A DNA stretch of 64,000 nt from Ashinkailepas kermadecensis (lineage: Eukaryota > Arthropoda > Thecostraca > Neolepadidae), in contig JAOTOM010004684.1 in assembly GCA_034440615.1 (NCBI GenBank), forward strand, positions 327,501 to 391,500. The letters are read 5' to 3'. The translations under genes were made by a program, and so were the position numbers. The notes beneath the pieces were generated by a model. The model was not told the origin of the DNA. It ran no database searches and saw nothing but the letters and a program-made list of their open reading frames with translations. Numbering within the stretch: position 1 is the stretch's first letter; every line of letters starts with the position of its first letter. Of this stretch, positions 1 through 12,300 are shown piece after piece.

Positions 1-1060
1 GTTTAGGTGGTTGAGTTGAATTTTTGTCCTCAAAATTATGATTTTTTAAAATAAAAAATTAAATTGTGTTTTACTTCAAGAGCAGCTTATGTCAGATTAG
101 GTTAGGTTGGGTCAGGTTATTTATTTTGAATTTTTAAGTACATAAATTGCTTAGCATTTATTTTTTCTCTGAAGAGGTCAGGTTAGGTTAGGTTAGTTTA
201 TGTTGCATTTTTATTTTATTTTAAAACACATTTCTGTTTATGCTATGCTACCTAAGCTAAGGCCCTTTTTTGGTGTTATTTTGTCCACAACCTGAAAAGT
301 GAGCACTTGCACAGAAAATGAGTGGTCCCATCATCTTAGTCACATTAATAAGCATTGCATTGGAATGATACATTCCATGAAATCATAAGATTCCTTCAAG
401 CAAAAATTTTCTGATTTTTTCATCCTAGATTTGATGGGTAGGATTTTTGGGAATTTTGGGTCACATGGAATGTTTATTTCTGTTTTTGACATCAACCAGG
501 TGAGGAACAACTTTTCATCAGGTGTGAGATGTGGAAGCAAATACAGTAAGATGTCAAAAAAAAGTTCATGGAGGCATGCCAATTAAAATGTTGTTTCAGT
601 TCTCAAAACTCCATATTCAGCCAATGGTGCACTCTACATACCACCTACCTACCTAGGGAAAGAGGGTGTGTATCTGAACACTAAAGACATCATGCAACAA
701 ATAGCTCCTCTGCTGCTTCTTTATGTCAATCCAATAATTATACTGTGTTTACCACATGCAAAAATTAGCAAGCTATCCATATTCGAACAGTTCCTTTTGA
801 TGAAAATTTGCTAACCACTGCAAAGAGCAACTTTAAAACAAACAATTATTTCATAGTGGTGTGTCAAATTGTGAACACTAAAATGTGGTTGAGTTGGATT
901 GCTAACACCAGGTGTGTTGTTTTCTGAACACTTTAATGAATTGAATATATATTCTACAGAAATGTTTTATTTCACCATGAAAGCTCATTTTTAGGTTTGT
1001 GGGGAATTTTCTGACCATAATCCTTCACACATTTATTAGTGAATGACTCTATATGAGCTG
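1..1060 (-). repeat. AT-rich dispersed repeat with TTAGG motifs
   Basis: AT-rich DNA with short TTAGGTTAGG-type runs near 94-130 and 178-200. Positions about 280-345 are the reverse complement of about 20686-20755, so this is an inverted partial copy of the family at 20.6-22.1 kb. No convincing coding sequence is seen. TTAGG is the usual arthropod telomere motif, but the runs here are too short and scattered to be a telomere. Confidence 0.6.
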
Positions 1061-1833
1061 GGCAGGGGTGGATATATAAAGTGCATTAGATGACCAATAG
1101 TGCTTTTTTTTCTTTTTTTTTATTGAAGAAGGTGTGCCTGATCTGGCTGAGTAGTCCAGATGATGGCTTAATATGTACTTGTAACTCAGACAATACTTGG
1201 AACGCCCCCCCCCCCCCCCAGTGGAAGCTTCTTAGTATGGGCATGGGTGGATGCAGTAATATCATAGTGGCATTCATCTGGAGGAGCACTATTTTCTCCA
1301 TGGCACACCACTGCAAATGTCCTTGAAGTGGTGTCCTTGGGGAAAAACTGTACATCAATCCCTGATTGGAGGAAGACAACAGCCACTGGCATTTCCTCCA
1401 TATTACCAGGGTGGGAGTTTGGTTGACCCTATGCTGACCCTGTTTGCCCAGCATCGCCAATGGATCTAGCTGTCCCATCATAATTTACCTGCAGAGCATT
1501 GGCACAAATGAGTGTCTTAAATGCTAGCCATTGAAATAAGCATCTAAGTCGAACATTGTACATTTCAGGGGTGGATCAAGGATTTATCATGTGGAGGGCA
1601 CATTTCCTCAGAGGAGCACCCTCGGCTGATAAATTCGTTGACCGGGGTAGGTGGGTGTACTACTTTTTAGCCTTTCTTATCTTGAAAGGGCACATTTTTC
1701 TATAAAAGGAGGGATTTTTGCTGAAAATCCGTTCAGCGGAGGGGGGGGGGGGGTGTTGCACAGTGACGTGCACACAAGCATTCAAGGATAGGCCTATCCC
1801 AGCTGAATTGGCGCCATCTTTCCATGGGAGGGG
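1061..1833. other. Non-coding stretch with homopolymer runs
   Basis: No gene is recognised. The stretch holds a poly-C run near 1205-1219 and a poly-G run near 1739-1753. The text around 1570-1760 (G-run, 'aggagggatttttgc' style) weakly resembles 63660-63950 and may be a degenerate mobile element. Confidence 0.4.
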
Positions 1834-1893
1834 TTGATTGATTGATTAGTTGGGTTCAGGGGCGCGCCGACTACAGGGTCGTTTGGCGCCTAG
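1834..1893 (-). mobile_element. Solo ~57-bp LINE 3'-end hairpin retroposon
   Basis: A 60-bp insertion lies between perfect 13-bp target duplications TCCATGGGAGGGG at 1821-1833 and 1894-1906. In minus orientation it carries the GGCGC...GCGCCCC hairpin and a short (AATCA)n-like tail, as found at the 3' end of the LINE copies at 7-8.5 kb. Confidence 0.8.
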
Positions 1894-1906
1894 TCCATGG
1901 GAGGGG

Positions 1907-2289
1907 CACACGCCTTCAGTGCCCCCTTCTGTATCCGTCCCTGTCGTATTCGCGAGTAACGCCCGAAAAGCCACTGGGGAGGGCTCAACTGCCCGTCTCC
2001 ACGCGAGAACACGGCGGCGATGATCGGCGAAGGCGGCACCGTCTGCAGGGAATGATGGGTGCTGCCGTTTCGACACGCCCCAACCCCCCCCAAAAAAAAA
2101 ACAGATGAAAACAAACAAAAAAGAAAAACACTAAAAAATTCACAAACAAGTGTGTTCTGCTTTTTCCTCTTCCCCCCCCCCCCCCCCAAGGGGGGAATTT
2201 AACTTCGGGAAATTAAAAAAAAATAAAATTGTGGGGGGGGTTTTGGTTTAAAAACAAAACCACCAAAAAAAAAAAAAAAATAAAAAAAG
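1907..2289. other. Homopolymer-rich non-coding DNA
   Basis: GC-rich text up to about 2080 is followed by poly-A, poly-C, poly-G and poly-A blocks (2092-2290). The open frames on both strands come from base composition. No gene is recognised. Confidence 0.4.
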
Positions 2290-3005
2290 ATTTGATCGAC
2301 ATGCTCTCAGAAGTATTGGGGATGGTGATACACAAACATTTCGCAATGCAATTTCACGCAAAGGGATTATTCATAATGCGATATGGCATGCAGTGCCATT
2401 GTATAGCATAGGTATTTGTTTCTTGCTATCCCGAATATATCTCTTCCTAAATTATAATATCAAAACAACTTATGAAGGTACAGTCATAAGTGCACCATTG
2501 GCTGAAATTTGAGTCTGAAAGACATCAAAAGTATTTGAAATGACACTAATTCCATGGCAAATTTTTACATCCCACCGTGCTCGTTCCGACATCTTACACC
2601 TAACGAAAAACCATTGTTATACACTGTGCCGATAGCGGCCCGCTGTCAGCTTGGGGGATGGGGGGGGGGCGGTGGAATGTCCGCTAATGCTGAGATGCAG
2701 CTGACACCCAGCCGAAATGCAACCGACTTGGGGCCGACGTCGGGAAGATGTCGGGCTGCTGTTTGGACGATAGCGGCTCGCTGTCGGCTGGCTGGGGAGT
2801 GAAGTGTCGGACAACGGCTCGACGTGTTGGCTGGCCGCTATTGATATGCCCAACTCAACCCAGCATATGTTGATATTCCAGGTCGGTTTGCTGATGTCGG
2901 GCCGAGAGCGGCCGGATATCGGCATGCCGCTTACAAGATGCCGAACCCGCCCCGACACATGCTGGCGGCTGACATCGGCATGTTTACTGGGTGTCCACAC
3001 CCGTG
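2290..3005. repeat. Foldback-element fragment and GC-rich self-similar block
   Basis: 2290-2640 resembles arms of the elements at 3.1-3.5 kb and 9.6-9.8 kb, with shared phrases such as 'gacatcttacacctaacg'. 2640-3000 is GC-rich and repeats variants of 'atagcggctcgctgtcggc'. The open frames through it are low-complexity and are not called as genes. Confidence 0.45.
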
Positions 3006-3009
3006 CAAC

Positions 3010-4066
3010 GATAAATTATTCGTGAAATATGGTGGAATATACCACTTATTGAACACTCAATTGACATCCTTTCCAAAGAAGTATTGACCATCGTGCTTCT
3101 TGACGTGTGCTTATGAGGTCTTCAACTATAATTTCTAGCAGTATCTTGTTAATAAGTATCATGATTATGCTCACCATTACGGACCGTGATACATGAACAT
3201 CTCGAAACGCATTTCCAGGTGAAGAACAACCTATGATGTGGTGTGTGTTTTACAATACTAGTTTATAGCATGCATCTTTTTATCGTTATCGCTAGTGTAA
3301 GAATCCCTCAATTAGGTATGTGTCAAAACAAGCAAAGAAGGCTCACTTGTAAGTGCGCCATGGGGCTCAAAATTGAGCTTAAAGTACAAATGTATTTTGA
3401 ACGACACCATTTTCATGGCGAATTTCGACATCCTCTTGTACTCGCTTTGACATCTCGCACCTAACGGAAAAAAACATTATTTTAACACCGCCCCCGTGTC
3501 GTGTTCTTGGCGCCAGATGGCTGAGCATTTGACACAGACCCAGTCTGCATCTTTCGCGAGTGCTGTGCGCGCCGATGTGCGCCGGGAAGTGGGCGGGAAC
3601 GGTGCTGCACCAGCACTCAGCAGCCGTCTGACGCTCGGCCGACTGGGCCGCCGGGGACACCGCTGCTACACGACCACGCCTTCGGGGCAGCTGGCGGCCG
3701 CGACCTCGCTGGTGTGCCTCCTGCCCCCTCTGTTGCTCATGATAATGGCACTAGCCGGGAGCCGAGATACAGGCTGGGAAGTGTTCTGTTCTCTCCTTCC
3801 CATTCGGCGTACACTGTTTTGCTGGCATGTGCAAGCGCTAGGCAATGGCCTCCACCGTTTTTTCCCCACTTTGAACCGTGCAGGATGCTGAGGACAGCGA
3901 AAGTGAGTATCAGCAGGACACTTACCAACACGATGCTGTTAGAAATTAGATATGAAGACTTCACAACGACGTATCACGAAGCACGATGTCGATACTCTGT
4001 TGTGAGGTTTGTCAATTCAGTGTTCAGAAAGTGGAATATTCCACCATATTTCACGAATAATTTATC
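3010..4066. mobile_element. Foldback/MITE-like element with ~56-bp terminal inverted repeats
   Basis: The left end 3010-3066 is nearly the reverse complement of 4010-4066: both read GATAAATTATTCGTGAAATA followed by a GGTGGAATAT block from the outside in. Arms of about 400 and 160 bp flank a GC-rich centre at about 3495-3890 that looks unrelated and may be cargo or a later insertion. There is no transposase, so it is non-autonomous. A second copy lies at 9500-10225. Confidence 0.65.
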
Positions 4067-4125
4067 ACTGCCATTAGCCGTGATCATGCATAAAGTGCGT
4101 TGAGAACCACCCAATAAACAATATG
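4067..4125 (+). mobile_element. SINE-B 3' fragment
   Basis: About 55 bp match the 3' part of the tRNA-derived SINE at 11423-11590 and 49298-49465, sharing 'gccattagccgtg' and 'aaccacccaataaac'. The tRNA-like head is absent, so this is a truncated copy. Confidence 0.65.
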
Positions 4126-5905
4126 CTTGTTGATCAGTGATGATCTTGAGGCATCGCCCTAGAAGAAATTGATGCCACTTGCAAATAGCTTTGACGATTG
4201 CTTGTGCCTTTCGCTCGACATCGGGGTGATGTATCTTGGAACTGGTCAGGATCCTGGAGAAGATGCCACGGGCCGATCGCACTGCGAGAACATAGCCGCG
4301 AGGGTTGCAACTGAGTTGCCGGTTTTGACCTCAAACGAGAGAGTCGCACCGATGGCACACGGTGGTCCGGCCTATGTCGTCCTTTTGCGTCGTGGGGCTC
4401 TTCATCACATCATCTCCAAGAGGAAGAATTTGGTATTGATCCGGGGAAGCTCTCTATTTGAAAAGTCAGCGAACCACTTTGAGTAGTACCAGAGAAGACC
4501 CAGTGCACATGTCAGTGGTGCCGTGACTGTCAGCATTGGTAGACCCTTCAGCAGTTGAAGGTGCTCGGGATTCGAAAGGAGTGACCTATTCGCCATCACA
4601 TAGCCGAGATATTAGATCTCACTCAGATTACTCACATTTGCTTTCATTGAGGGTTTGGTTAGGTGGTACTTCTGCTCCTGTTTTCAATTGCTGAAGTTTT
4701 GCATCATATTCTTGCTGTTGGTTCATTCCATAGACGATAACATCTATCGAAGCGCTGTGTAGGACCAACTTGCTAAATACCTTCTACTTGGCCATATCTT
4801 GGACTATGTCGTTGAAGCGAAAGAGGAGATATGCATATAGCTTTGCCACTTTGTTGCTGGTTTTCCAGTAATCTACCACCATGTGACTTTTGCACTTCCC
4901 GTCGGATGGCACAACAATTCAGCTCGCCACTGTGATTTGCTCTTTTCGATTATTCCTTCCTTCAGGAGTGTCTGAACCTCATGCTTCGCGAAAGCCTAAT
5001 TCATCTGAAAATGACGTCTTGAAGATGTCACTGGCTCGCAGTCTGGGGAAACGTTCGTGAAAAGCGAAGGTTTGGTAATGTCTATAGCTGTGACGCCACA
5101 GACGATCAGCTGCAAGAAGAACTTTGTAGATAAAGCTCCACAGACTTGTGGAATTTCATATGGTCTTGCCCAAGAATGATTTCTGCACGCAGGCAGCACC
5201 AGCACTGGTTTCCATGATCCGAGGTCAGGATAGGAGTAATCTTGTATCTTTAGCAGTACCACACAGCAGCTCTCAGTGGTAACCATGAGTGGAGATACCA
5301 TAGCGATCGTCTCGCATGAAGATTGCTCGACAGTTATCAGTGTCTGGGCTACATCTGGACTTATGCAACTAGTTGTACTGCTGCTATCCACCAGAGCACT
5401 GACATCGAAACCATTGACCCGCACAGGCACAGTTGAACATCCCAATGTGCCGGCAGAGGCAGCTGGCATGGAAGCCGAAGGGTGCTGATGCTGGCATGCC
5501 TGTATATCACGGCTTCTGCAGACTGAGACGAAGTTCCTTTCTTAGAACGCTTATGGCATAAGGCATTACTTGCTGAACAGATATGCCTAGGATGATTAGG
5601 GCGGCCACAGGATGGACCAGGAGCTCGTGAAGCAGCTGCAGCACTGCGTTGAGGAACTGCTGAGGCAGGGTCAGACGAACCCATGGCAGACACTGTGTCA
5701 CTTCCAGCAGGCGAAGCATACATTTCCGCATTGTTTTGAGCGCGATCCAAGCTGCACGATCCCTGCGCCACAGCTTCAACGAGAGTGAGGTCGTATTCTC
5801 AAGCAGCCTTCGGCAAATCAGAGATATGGCCAGGCCAGAAAACTTCCGGTTTGGGGCACTGTGTAGTTGCCGCCCGTTATGCAGCATCCATGGTGTAGCG
5901 ATCAC
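4126..5905 (-). pseudogene. Broken Ty3/gypsy-type LTR retrotransposon (gag zinc knuckle, protease, RT, RNase H)
   Basis: Read on the minus strand, gag-like text at 5905-5507 leads to a CCHC-type knuckle (CGRPNHPRHIC, near 5610-5560). A retropepsin-like segment follows (FDVSALVDSSSTTSCISPD, near 5420-5340) in which the usual D-T/S-G triad reads D-S-S. Near 4750-4720 the RT active-site region is degraded to a single Asp. An RT thumb segment follows (4599-4405), then RNase H (KWHQFLLGR and ITDQQA, 4282-4130). The frames are broken by several stops and shifts. No LTR or integrase was found, and the 3' side stops at a SINE fragment. The gag end lies about 40 bp upstream of the TTC29 start codon. 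Confidence 0.8.
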
Positions 5906-5942
5906 CGGCTGGTCTCTGTTTCAGGCCGGACCTGCAGCGACC

Positions 5943-6311
5943 ATGAGCCGCACGCCATCCCTGACGGGGCGGGACGGCGACGCGCCGGCCGTTCAGCCGC
6001 CCGTCAGCACGCCCAGCCTGGACGTCGACGTCGACGCCGACGACGTGAAGCGGAGGGCCGACATCGGCTCCGACGCGTCGACCACGTCGGCTGGAGCCGG
6101 CGGCGGGCGGCCGACGACGCCCGGTGACGGCCGGCAGACCGTGAAGCTCAGGGTCAGCATCAAAACGCCGTCCATGATGCAGGCCGCCGCTGCTGGCGCC
6201 GATGCTGGCGCCGATGCTGACGCCGATGCTGACGCCGATGCTGATGCAGGTGGTGATGCAGAGGAGGGTGCTGATGCAGACGAAAAAGCCGACGAAGTTG
6301 ACCCGTACGAG
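5943..6311 (+). CDS. TTC29: TTC29 exon 1 (start codon)
   Basis: Residues 1-123, starting MSRTPSLTGRDGD. ATG at 5943; donor GAG|GTAAGT at 6312, phase 0. The end of the exon encodes an Ala-Asp repeat from a 'gccgatgctgac' simple repeat, then an acidic stretch ending DEVDPYE. The ORF stays open upstream in this frame, but no earlier conserved sequence was seen. Confidence 0.6.
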
Positions 6312-9300
6312 GTAAGTCATGCTGTTTGTCTCCAGGGTATCGGTTTCGCCTGGTTTGTGTATCTTGGGAGGTTGATTTCGACTGAAGATAAATTAGGTGG
6401 TATTTCTCAAGGTACTCATCCTTTTGTACACCCTATGCGTGATGAAAGATCATCAAACCAAATCAGTTTGTTGACATAGTTACGCAGAGTAGTATGCATT
6501 TGTTCGCCGTAACAGATGATGTTTCTATGCAAGTTAGATATTTGACACATGCATCCGACTTATTGGCTGATGCTGTATATGTGCAGTGTCCACCATGTCC
6601 CCAAACACTAATGTGGTGCTGTAGCCGGGTTTTACAGTTGGAGAGTGTGTGGAGCGTCAAAGGCGCTCGTATTTTCCTATGTTCCAATGTGTAGATATAA
6701 AGATAACATGAATATATATTGCTAGTTTTGCTACTTGTTTGCTATTATTGTTGTTATTGTTATATTTAAGGCTACATTGTTATTGTTTTTCTCATTATTG
6801 TTCTTATTATTATTATTGACCTTATTTTCTAACATAGAAAGACAATTGTTGCGAGAGCAGGGGAGGGGTCCACTGATAACTCTGCCAACTCATTGGTACA
6901 CTTATGAAACGATGACCCGAAGGCATAGTTGTGTAAGACAACTGGGTGCATGTTTGTGGAGGAGGCGTGGCAGCTACAATATCTTTTACTTTACCACCAC
7001 ACGCGTCTGTGTACACTGCTGAATTGGTTGCGATTATTATGGCACTATGTTTTATTGCGGTTGGAGATGGAACCCTACATCTTATTTTAACAGACTCGTT
7101 GAGTAGCCTTCGGGCCCTTCAGTCTTTTCAACCATCAAACCATTTTGCTCAAGAAATCCTAGCACGTTGTGACAGTATGGGGTAAAGCGGGTCAGAGGAT
7201 TATCCTTTGTTGGGTACCAAGCCACACCGTTGTCACGGGAAATGAGCTGGCAGACGCTGCTGCCAAGCTTGCCGCGCAGTCACGTAGGACTCGAGCTCTG
7301 CCCCTCCCAGCCAGAGGTTACTACGCAAATGTAAATGCTTTCCTCCATGGAAAGTGTCAAGAAAGCTGGAACTCCCAAATTGTATACAAACTCCGGTCCA
7401 TCAAACCAGTTCTGGCACCATGGACATCATCACTAAGAAAACGTAGGAGAGATGAGGTAATTTTGGCACGCTTGTGAATAGGGCACACGTATGCAACGCA
7501 CGGTTGCTTTTTTAGAAAGGATGCGAAGCCACGCTGTTCCCGATGTGGCTCACCGATGGCAGTTCGACACATACTGTTTTCTTGCCCCAACTTCACGGTA
7601 GAACGTAGACGTCACTTCGGTTCTAATGTCCACGAAGTGTTGTTCTGTGATGTTGTAGGTGACAATTCGGAGATCATCCAGACGGGTCAAATATATCGAT
7701 ATATATCGACTGCTCAGTTCGACGCAATCTATCCCTTCCAAAAATAGACTCATGCCACCTAGTGTAATGTGGAAAAAAACGAGTTATGGGCGCTTCATAA
7801 CCAGTAGCAGTTGATGCCCCCTAAGCCCAACAGCCATGTGGGCATTACCGGCAACGACTTGGCTGATGCGGCGGCAAAAAGAGCAGCCGGTAAGCCTTCT
7901 ACCCATGCACTTGCCCTTCCTGCTGCAAATCTCAACCAGACCATCAACGCATTCTTTGAGCTCAAATGGCAGAAAGAATGGGACTCCACGGAAAATCACA
8001 AACTGAAAACATTGAAAAACCGTCTAGTGTTCTGGGAGTCATCGGTGAGAAAATCGCGGTGGGAAGAAATAGTGCTTGCTAGGCTGAGGATAGGGCACAT
8101 ATACTCCACCCATCGTTACTTGCTTATGAACGAGTCGAGGCCGATTTGTGACCATTGTGATGCACCTCTGACAGTGCGTCATGCTCTGTTGTCATGTCCT
8201 CGATTTCGAGTGCATCGAAGACGGCATTTTGGGCTACGAGTGGACTCGCTTACGCTTACTGACATTTTAGGTGACGATTCGCGTTTTATCCAGACGGGCA
8301 AATTATTTGAATATATCTCCAACATCAAGCTCAAAGTCATCTGTCCCTCACTGTAGCATCTGTTGTTTTCTCGTGCACGTGAGCTAAAGGATGTGACTTG
8401 ATGGTGTGTACCGGTGTATATATAGTACTTCAGGCGAAGGCCTGATTGTATTAAGCCGGTAGGACACTATTAGTTATGGGCGCTAAATGACCGAACCGAG
8501 TCGATGCGCCCTAAAACTCAAATAACCAACCAACCAACCCTGAGCCCAAATAATCAATCAATCAATCAAGGGTGTGTACAATTTGCTGTTGCTATAACAT
8601 TTGACCTCGGATATTATCGGATATGCTTGAAGTGTGATGGGATCATTGCATGATTCGTATTTGCCCACAAGATGACCTACAACTCTGTTGGGAAACCATT
8701 CACTCCGAAGTCGACAAGGTGTTGTGCCATTGTCTGACGCGATTCGCGTGCGTGCGTCACCAGCTGGCCGACGAGCGGCACCGGCAGCTGCGCGAGCGGC
8801 TTCTGTACCTGACCCAGCCGCGCGCCTCCATCCTGAGCGAGCGCACCGACCTGCGGCTGGGCACCAGCGACCAGCGCAGCCTCATCAGCCAGTACCTGCG
8901 CCAGCGCGACACGCGCCTCTTCGTCAGCGGCCAGCGGCGCGCCGCCAGGTCATTCTTGCCGCCCGTCTTCCGCAACCGCTTCTCGCACCCGTCGCCGTCG
9001 CAGCGCTCGAGCGGGTGAGGGCGGCGATGTGGCGTTGGCCGTTTGCGACGGCGACGGCGACGGTCAGCCGCTGCTGCCTGCCTCAGCAGCTTCCTTCACT
9101 TCACTCATCTGTCCTGTTCGTCAAAGCTGAACCCGCATATGCGATATTCTGCGGAAGTGCTGCGCTCCCTCTCCGTCTCTCTCGCACATGTGGGCGCTAA
9201 ATGACCAAACCTGGTCGATGCGCCCTGAAGCAACAACCAACCAACTCTCTCACACACGCTTCTCTTTCCCAGCACCAGCTGCCTTCCCACGCATGCATTG

Positions 9301-12300
9301 TTGAACCTGACAGCAGACTGAGCAGCTAATTATTGTTGATCGTAACAGTTCGTTTCCCATATGCCAGCAGCTATTTTATTTTCCTAATACCAGCTGCTCT
9401 TCCCAACAGCTTTTCCCTGCAGCAGCAACTAATCTCCAGCCTCCTACCCCCATCGCTAACACCCCACATCTATCCAAACTCCCACTCGCTGCTCCCAGTT
9501 ATAAATTATTTGTAAAATAGGGTGGAATATAGTTCATGAAGTCTCAACGGCTCGTGTTGAACAGTATCTCGTGTATAAGTAGCATGCTAGCATGCTCACC
9601 ATTGCAGATTGTGCTACACAAACATTTTGCAGCACAATTCTAGGTAATGAGACTGCCTATGATGTGGTCCGTTATACCATTTTATTTGTTCATAATATGC
9701 TATTGTTACCGTTTTCCTTAATATATGCACCCCTACGTTAGGTGCAGTGTTAAAATAATATTTTCTCGTGAGGTGTGCGATGTCGAAACGAGTGCAGCGG
9801 GATGTCGAAATCGCTATGGAAATAATGCTGTTTTTAAATATTTAGATCCTTAAAACTAAGTTTTGGGACAATTGCGTAGTACCGTATATCTATCCATTTT
9901 GCGTGTTTTGAGAGGTACCTAATTTGGATATACCGATATCAATGATAACCTTGCAAATACCTATGCTATAAACTGGTATTGTATAACATAACACACCATA
10001 GACACTCCCTTTATCTAGAACTGCACTACGAGATATTCGTTATCACGATCCAGGATCCGTTATGAGCGTACGCATTATAAATATAAACGGGAAACTGTTA
10101 GAAACGAGGCATGAAGACTTCACAAGCACGCACCAAGAAACATGATGTCGATATTCCTTTGGGAAGGATGTCGACTCAGTGTTCAGTAAGTGGTATATTC
10201 CACCCTATTGTTCTAATAATTTATCACTGGTTAGGTGTCTCGCAAAATAAGCCACAAGCATTCACTTGACGCTTTTGGCTCAAGATTGAGCTTGAAGGAC
10301 TGGATTTTGAGCCCCGGTAGCTCAGTTGGTTAGAGCGCTGGCCTGCACTCGTCTCCCCCGTTCTGGCAAGACAGTGTCCGAGTCGCTTCGCGCGCTCGCA
10401 TTTAGCCCCCGGCTAGAACTGGAATTCATGGATCGGGTGGTGGGGCCGGGGTTCGCGCAACAAGGTCTGCTTAGCAATAGGACCCTGGTTCATAAAGCCA
10501 CTCCCAGCAAGAACTCAGATTAAATTTATTTATTAAAAAAGAGAGAAAAGGACTTCAACAATATTATCGGTGAAATCGTTTCCATTGCGAATTCCGATAT
10601 CCCGCTGCAATCGTTTCGACATCTTACACCAAACGAAAAACCATTATTTTACACTGGCTGCCACTCACCCGCGAGTAACACCTTCTGCTTCAACTGCTGC
10701 TGTTACCTGCGACACCTGTCCTCCTCCCTAACAGCGGCTCTGTGGTCCAGCTCGCAGCGGCGGGAGCCGGCTGCGATGTCGGAGAAACAGCGCGAGATGG
10801 AGCGCACCTACTCCTCCAAGAAGTACCGCATGAAAGTGGAGGATGAGCTGGAGGACAGGATCCTGCGCGAGCGCTGTCAACTGCCCATGCTGGGCCGAGC
10901 CAGCGCTCACTGGTGAGTTGGGCGTCCCGATCAGGGCAGCACCGCTGGTCGCTGATAGTTCGTGCCGTTCGCAGTGAGGACTGGTGCCTCAGCGAGAGCC
11001 GTGCAATGGCCGCTCCGGCTGGCATGATTACCAGCCAGCCTCAGACTAGAGCGACGTGTCCTCACTTACCGGAGCAAGATCCACGTGGGCGTTCCGGCCG
11101 GCGGACCGGCCATTTTTTTTTAGCGTTCTGGTGTCTCGTCGCACAGGCAACAGCTGTCGTACGCAGTCGCAGCTGGGCCACCTCTGCGGCATAGTCGGCT
11201 AATGCGTCCGTTTACATTGGGAAGTCCTCGGTTGAAGTCTGACCACGGGATTCTTTGCCGGCTGGCTTGCTAAGTGACCAATGCAGTCGATGCGTCCTGA
11301 AGCCCAAATAACTAACTGACTCCGGCTGGCTTCCACCCAGGAGATGGCAGTATATGGGGAGTATTCGCCGAGCCACGGGGGTAACGCTGACCGACGAGCG
11401 CCGGCGGCATCGGGTTCGTGGGACGGGGTGGCCGAGTGGTTCAGGTGTTGAGCTCTGGATGCCAAGGTCCCGGCTGCAACACTCGCACCACTCGAGACAC
11501 TTCCCAATCCCGCGGCCCACCGGCGAAACAGTGTGGGTGGTGCCATTAGCCGTGATCGTGCATCAAGTGCGTCGCAAACCACCCAATAAACGGCATCGGG
11601 TTCATGGGTTGGATGGCCGAGTGGTTAAGGTGTGTGTCTGTCTGTCTGTCTCTGTCTGTCTGTCTGTCTCTGTCAGTGTATCTGCGATTATGTGCAATGT
11701 AAAAATCCCAAATAGGTGACCCTTGTCTTTCTCTCTCTCCCTTTTACCTTCACCACATCTCGCCCTCTCATCGTCACGTCTCCCACCTCGTCCCTGTCAC
11801 CTCCATTCGTATTCACCCTCCCAACTGCCTGATCCTGCCCGACCTCCGACAGCCAGCGCAGTGAGATGAAGCACAACTTCTGTATCGACATGCTGGAGCG
11901 CGGGTGTCACCAGGCCCACGCCGACATGTACGACATTCTGCGGCGCGACGCGGCACGGAAGAGCGAGCTCAAGGCGCCGCCCCCGCTCATCCAGTGCACG
12001 CCCACCAAACTGCAGAAGCTCAAGCAGTGCCTGATCGACATGGAGGAGGCGGTCCGCAAACGTGCGCGCTTGGCAGGGGGGATGCCACTCACATCGCCTA
12101 TTTTGTTTCATATGTTCGAAATGCCTGTATGTCGGCCGAAATTGAACACAATACGGTTATGCCCTGCAAACTGCTAGGAGAACCCGGTTGCGGCCGCTTT
12201 ACAGACTTTCTGCGTATAATCTCCTACCCTGCACCTGCAGCCCCGGACCTGCACTGCACTTCACGCTCTCGCTCGTCCACGCAATGCCGCCTGAAGCTGG

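Noticed and set aside
1..230. Chromosome telomere
   Set aside because: TTAGG runs are only two to three units and are interspersed in ordinary AT-rich repeat.
5877..6320. 147-residue minus-strand frame
   Set aside because: Antisense of TTC29 exon 1 in GC-rich DNA.
10311..10350. tRNA gene
   Set aside because: A tRNA-like head of a SINE; the body and A-tail follow, and no full cloverleaf is seen. The same applies to the heads of SINE-A, B and C.
10735..10750. TTC29 exon 3 starting at 10735
   Set aside because: Better pyrimidine tract but the phase does not match exon 2.
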